DNA from: Candidatus Nitrosotalea bavarica
GTDB taxonomy: Archaea; Thermoproteota; Nitrososphaeria; Nitrososphaerales; Nitrosopumilaceae
Length of the DNA stretch: 35,452 nucleotides
Direction of reading: 5' to 3'
NCBI RefSeq assembly: GCF_900167955.1
Contig: NZ_FUYK01000011.1
Location: forward strand, 1 to 35,452
Shown here in pieces: positions 33,254-35,452 of the stretch. A program made the position numbers and the translations under genes. The notes below the pieces were generated by a model that was not told where the DNA came from, made no database searches, and worked only from the letters and a program-made list of their open reading frames with translations. Numbering within the stretch: the first letter of the stretch is position 1; each line of letters opens with the position of its first letter.

Positions 33254-34777
33254 GTGAGAAATTATGAAGTCGAAGCTGCATGGCATTATCACAACGGTAC
33301 AAAACATCCAAACGGAATGCTACTTGGTAGATTCCACACGTATCATCCATCACAGAGACCTACACCTTACAAGATTTACAAAAATGCCCCACAGATCATT
33401 TTACCAATAGAAAAAAACTCGCTAGGAGTTTCTACACTTGATGCCATTTCTGCTAACCTTGACATCAGAGACGCATTAGTCCCAGATTTGCAAATCTTAT
33501 CCAGAATTTTATATTTTTCAGCAGGCATTACAAAAAAGATAAAATTTCAAGGTCTAGGAGAGGTAGACTTTCGTGCAGCCTCGTGTACTGGTGCGCTATA
33601 TCACATAGAAATCTATGTCGTTTGTTCAGATATTGAAGGACTTGATGCAGGAGTATATCACTTTGATCCAAAAAACATGAAGCTAAATGTAATACGACAA
33701 GGAGACTATAGAAAAAATATTCTAGATTCAACTGCAAACGAGTCATTTACAAAACATGCACCAGTCATGCTTGTTTTCACAGATGTCTTTGCAAGAAATT
33801 CTGTAAAATATCAATCAAGAGAATACAGACATGCATTTTGGGATAGTGGAACCATATTGGCAAATACACTAGCAATCACAACTGCCCACAAAATATCTTC
33901 AAAAATAATCACAGGTTTTGTAGATTTGCAGATAGGTCAACTACTAGGAATAGACATGAATCAAGAGGCACCTCTTGTAGTTTTACCAATTGGATTTACA
34001 GACAAAGAGATTCCAGATTCTCCTGACTTGTCAGATCTTAATCTAGATGCCATTTCATCAGAGTATGAGATAGAATATCCAGAAATTAATGCCATGCATG
34101 ATTCATCTTGTCTTCTAAATAATACTGAGGTAGAAGCGTGGAGACATGAAATGACAAGAGAGGAGAAGAATCATACTCAATTGATTCAACTTGAGAAAAA
34201 AATCAATAGCTTAGAATCAATAGAAAATACAATAATCAAACGCGGCTCTACAAGAAAATTTTCTTTAGATGTCATAACTTTTGGTCAATTATCCACAATT
34301 CTTAGTTGTGCAACATCTGGAATTAATGCCGATTTTGTAAAAAACCAAACTTTGTCAGATTTGTACATAATAGCAAATGCAGTAGAGGGACTAGATTCTG
34401 GCTCGTACTATTATACAAGAGAGAAAAATTCACTTGAATTACTACGTAAGGGAAACTTTAGACATACATCAGGAAACCTTGGATTAAACCAAGACTTGCC
34501 ATATGATTCAAGTGTTACGATTTTCTTTATGACAAATCTTAAAAAGATTTTAGAACAATTTGGAAACCGAGGATATAGAGTAGCTCAATTAGATTCTGCA
34601 ATTGCGGGAGGTAAGGCATATCTTGCTTCATATGCATTAGGTCTTGGTGCAACTGGACTAACATTTTATGATGATGCGGTTTCTAGTTTTTTTTCACCAC
34701 ACGCTGCAGATAAAGAGACCATGTTTTTAATTGCAATAGGGAAAAAAGAAAAATCATTGAAATTACATCAAGACTAA
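33254..34777 (+). CDS. Two-domain SagB-type nitroreductase-like dehydrogenase
   Basis: The 507-aa protein is two tandem SagB/ThcOx-type nitroreductase domains. Each has an N-terminal loop, a YFSAGITKK- or LSCATSGINAD-like segment, a GLDAGVYHFD or GLDSGSYYYT strand, and a later FWDSGTILANTLAITTAHKI or LDSAIAGGKAYLASYALGLG helix. SagB enzymes use FMN to oxidise azolines in thiazole/oxazole peptides; in archaea the substrate is usually unknown. No cyclodehydratase is in the window. The GTG start has ACTTTTACA about 28 nt upstream. Confidence 0.88.
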   Translation: MRNYEVEAAWHYHNGTKHPNGMLLGRFHTYHPSQRPTPYKIYKNAPQIILPIEKNSLGVSTLDAISANLDIRDALVPDLQILSRILYFSAGITKKIKFQGLGEVDFRAASCTGALYHIEIYVVCSDIEGLDAGVYHFDPKNMKLNVIRQGDYRKNILDSTANESFTKHAPVMLVFTDVFARNSVKYQSREYRHAFWDSGTILANTLAITTAHKISSKIITGFVDLQIGQLLGIDMNQEAPLVVLPIGFTDKEIPDSPDLSDLNLDAISSEYEIEYPEINAMHDSSCLLNNTEVEAWRHEMTREEKNHTQLIQLEKKINSLESIENTIIKRGSTRKFSLDVITFGQLSTILSCATSGINADFVKNQTLSDLYIIANAVEGLDSGSYYYTREKNSLELLRKGNFRHTSGNLGLNQDLPYDSSVTIFFMTNLKKILEQFGNRGYRVAQLDSAIAGGKAYLASYALGLGATGLTFYDDAVSSFFSPHAADKETMFLIAIGKKEKSLKLHQD

Positions 34778-34866
34778 AACAAGATTAACTTTTTCCGTAT
34801 CTATTAAAATTATTCGAGGAATTTTTTAAAAAGAAAAAATATGGAAGTTGTAAACCATTCCACATT

Positions 34867-35452
34867 CTATGTTCTGTGATTCCATTGCTGGTGTGCATGA
34901 TATGCGGTACTTACAAACTGTGGGTTTGGATGGTATGATGCACCTGCAAACTGTTGGTGTGTATGATATGCCGCACTTACAGATTGTTGGCTTGGATGAT
35001 ATGATGCACCTACAGATTGTTGGTGTGTATGATACGCTGCACTAACAAACTGCTGACTTGGATGGTATGATGCACCTACAGATTGTTGGTGTGTATGATA
35101 CGCTGCACTAACAAACTGCTGACTTGGATGGTATGATGCACCTACAGATTGTTGGTGTGTATGATACGCTGCACTTACAGATTGTTGGTTTGCATGGTAT
35201 GCAATGTTTGCAAATCTATGATCTACATTCAATCTCATGTCTACAAACTTTTGGTTTGCATGGTATGCAATGGCTGCAAATCTATGGTCTACATTTAATC
35301 TCATGTCTACAAATTTTTGGTTTAGATGTGATGTAATGCCTGCAAATCTATGAATTCCAGAATATGGTGTTGGGGTCACTGGGTTGTTCGAAGTATCTAC
35401 TGGTGTAGTTACTGGATTGTTTGAAGTATCTACTGGTGTAGTTACTGGATTG
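34867..35452 (-). CDS. His/Gln-rich 11-residue-repeat protein (5' end outside window)
   Basis: The minus-strand frame runs from TAG at 34867 to the right edge and is open there, so the start is missing. The visible N-terminal part is two copies of NPVTTPVDTSN (11 residues). The rest is an array of 11-residue units such as AYHTHQQSVGA and SYHPSQQFVSA, preceded by 22-residue copies HRFAxIxxHxNQKFVDMRLN. The composition (His, Gln, Ser, Tyr, Ala) suggests an extracellular or metal-binding protein. A GTG at 35379 could be an internal start, but the repeats continue upstream. Confidence 0.75.
   Translation of the reverse strand, partial: NPVTTPVDTSNNPVTTPVDTSNNPVTPTPYSGIHRFAGITSHLNQKFVDMRLNVDHRFAAIAYHANQKFVDMRLNVDHRFANIAYHANQQSVSAAYHTHQQSVGASYHPSQQFVSAAYHTHQQSVGASYHPSQQFVSAAYHTHQQSVGASYHPSQQSVSAAYHTHQQFAGASYHPNPQFVSTAYHAHQQWNHRT
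34971..35168. repeat. 66-bp tandem repeat coding for 22 residues
   Basis: Within the His/Gln-rich gene the 66-bp unit starting CTGCACTAACAAACTGCTGA is repeated without change at 35037-35102 and 35103-35168, with a diverged copy at 34971-35036. A 33-bp tandem unit also occurs at the window's right end. All periods are multiples of 33 bp, so the frame is kept. Confidence 0.85.

Noticed and set aside
1-35452. tRNA genes, CRISPR arrays or insertion sequences
   Set aside because: No T-loop-like GGTTC context with a matching acceptor stem, no regularly spaced non-coding repeats, and no transposase or terminal inverted repeats were seen by eye.

Overview
The window looks like chromosomal DNA of an ammonia-oxidising-type archaeon of the Nitrososphaerota (Thaumarchaeota), most likely the Nitrosopumilales. 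The DNA is AT-rich. It carries archaeal EF-2, PurP, a Rad50 with a zinc hook, a PEFG-CTERM surface protein, futalosine-pathway menaquinone genes and a methylmalonyl-CoA epimerase. Many genes have a TATA-like box about 25-28 nt before the start codon, so many transcripts are probably leaderless. I used this spacing to choose several starts, including TTG and GTG starts. No tRNA, rRNA, CRISPR array or insertion sequence was seen.

Region 1 (1-14.9 kb) is mostly housekeeping: a truncated upstream gene, a 65-aa coupled gene and rad50; a HEAT-repeat protein; a tatC-tatA pair (tatA is only 58 aa); an exported protein with two WVK repeats; purP; a DUF151 nuclease-like protein; a polytopic membrane protein with Cys motifs; a SAM methyltransferase; a single C2H2 finger; a DedA protein; a DUF5615/PIN-like protein; a CorA-like channel without GMN; and a SNF2 ATPase.

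Region 2 (14.9-25.3 kb) is an accessory stretch of about two dozen very small genes. Many encode miniature zinc-binding proteins (zinc ribbon, CWC, triple zinc ribbon, C2H2, HNH). It also holds a ribbon-helix-helix/receiver-domain fusion, a divergent paralogue pair, a GIY-YIG-like protein and several single-span membrane proteins. Three small genes share a near-identical 19-nt promoter element placed 41-42 nt before their starts. Between two of them lies a predicted non-coding RNA. Its 3' arm can pair with either of two upstream copies of the same sequence, so it could switch between two folds. This is the most unusual signal in the window.

Region 3 (25.4-35.45 kb) returns to core metabolism: EF-2, a SIS-domain protein, mqnD, mqnE, methylmalonyl-CoA epimerase, a PEFG-CTERM propeller-like surface protein and a two-domain SagB-type dehydrogenase. 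It ends in a His/Gln-rich 11-residue-repeat protein that runs off the right edge.

Four convergent gene pairs share a single CTAG in which both genes end with TAG.
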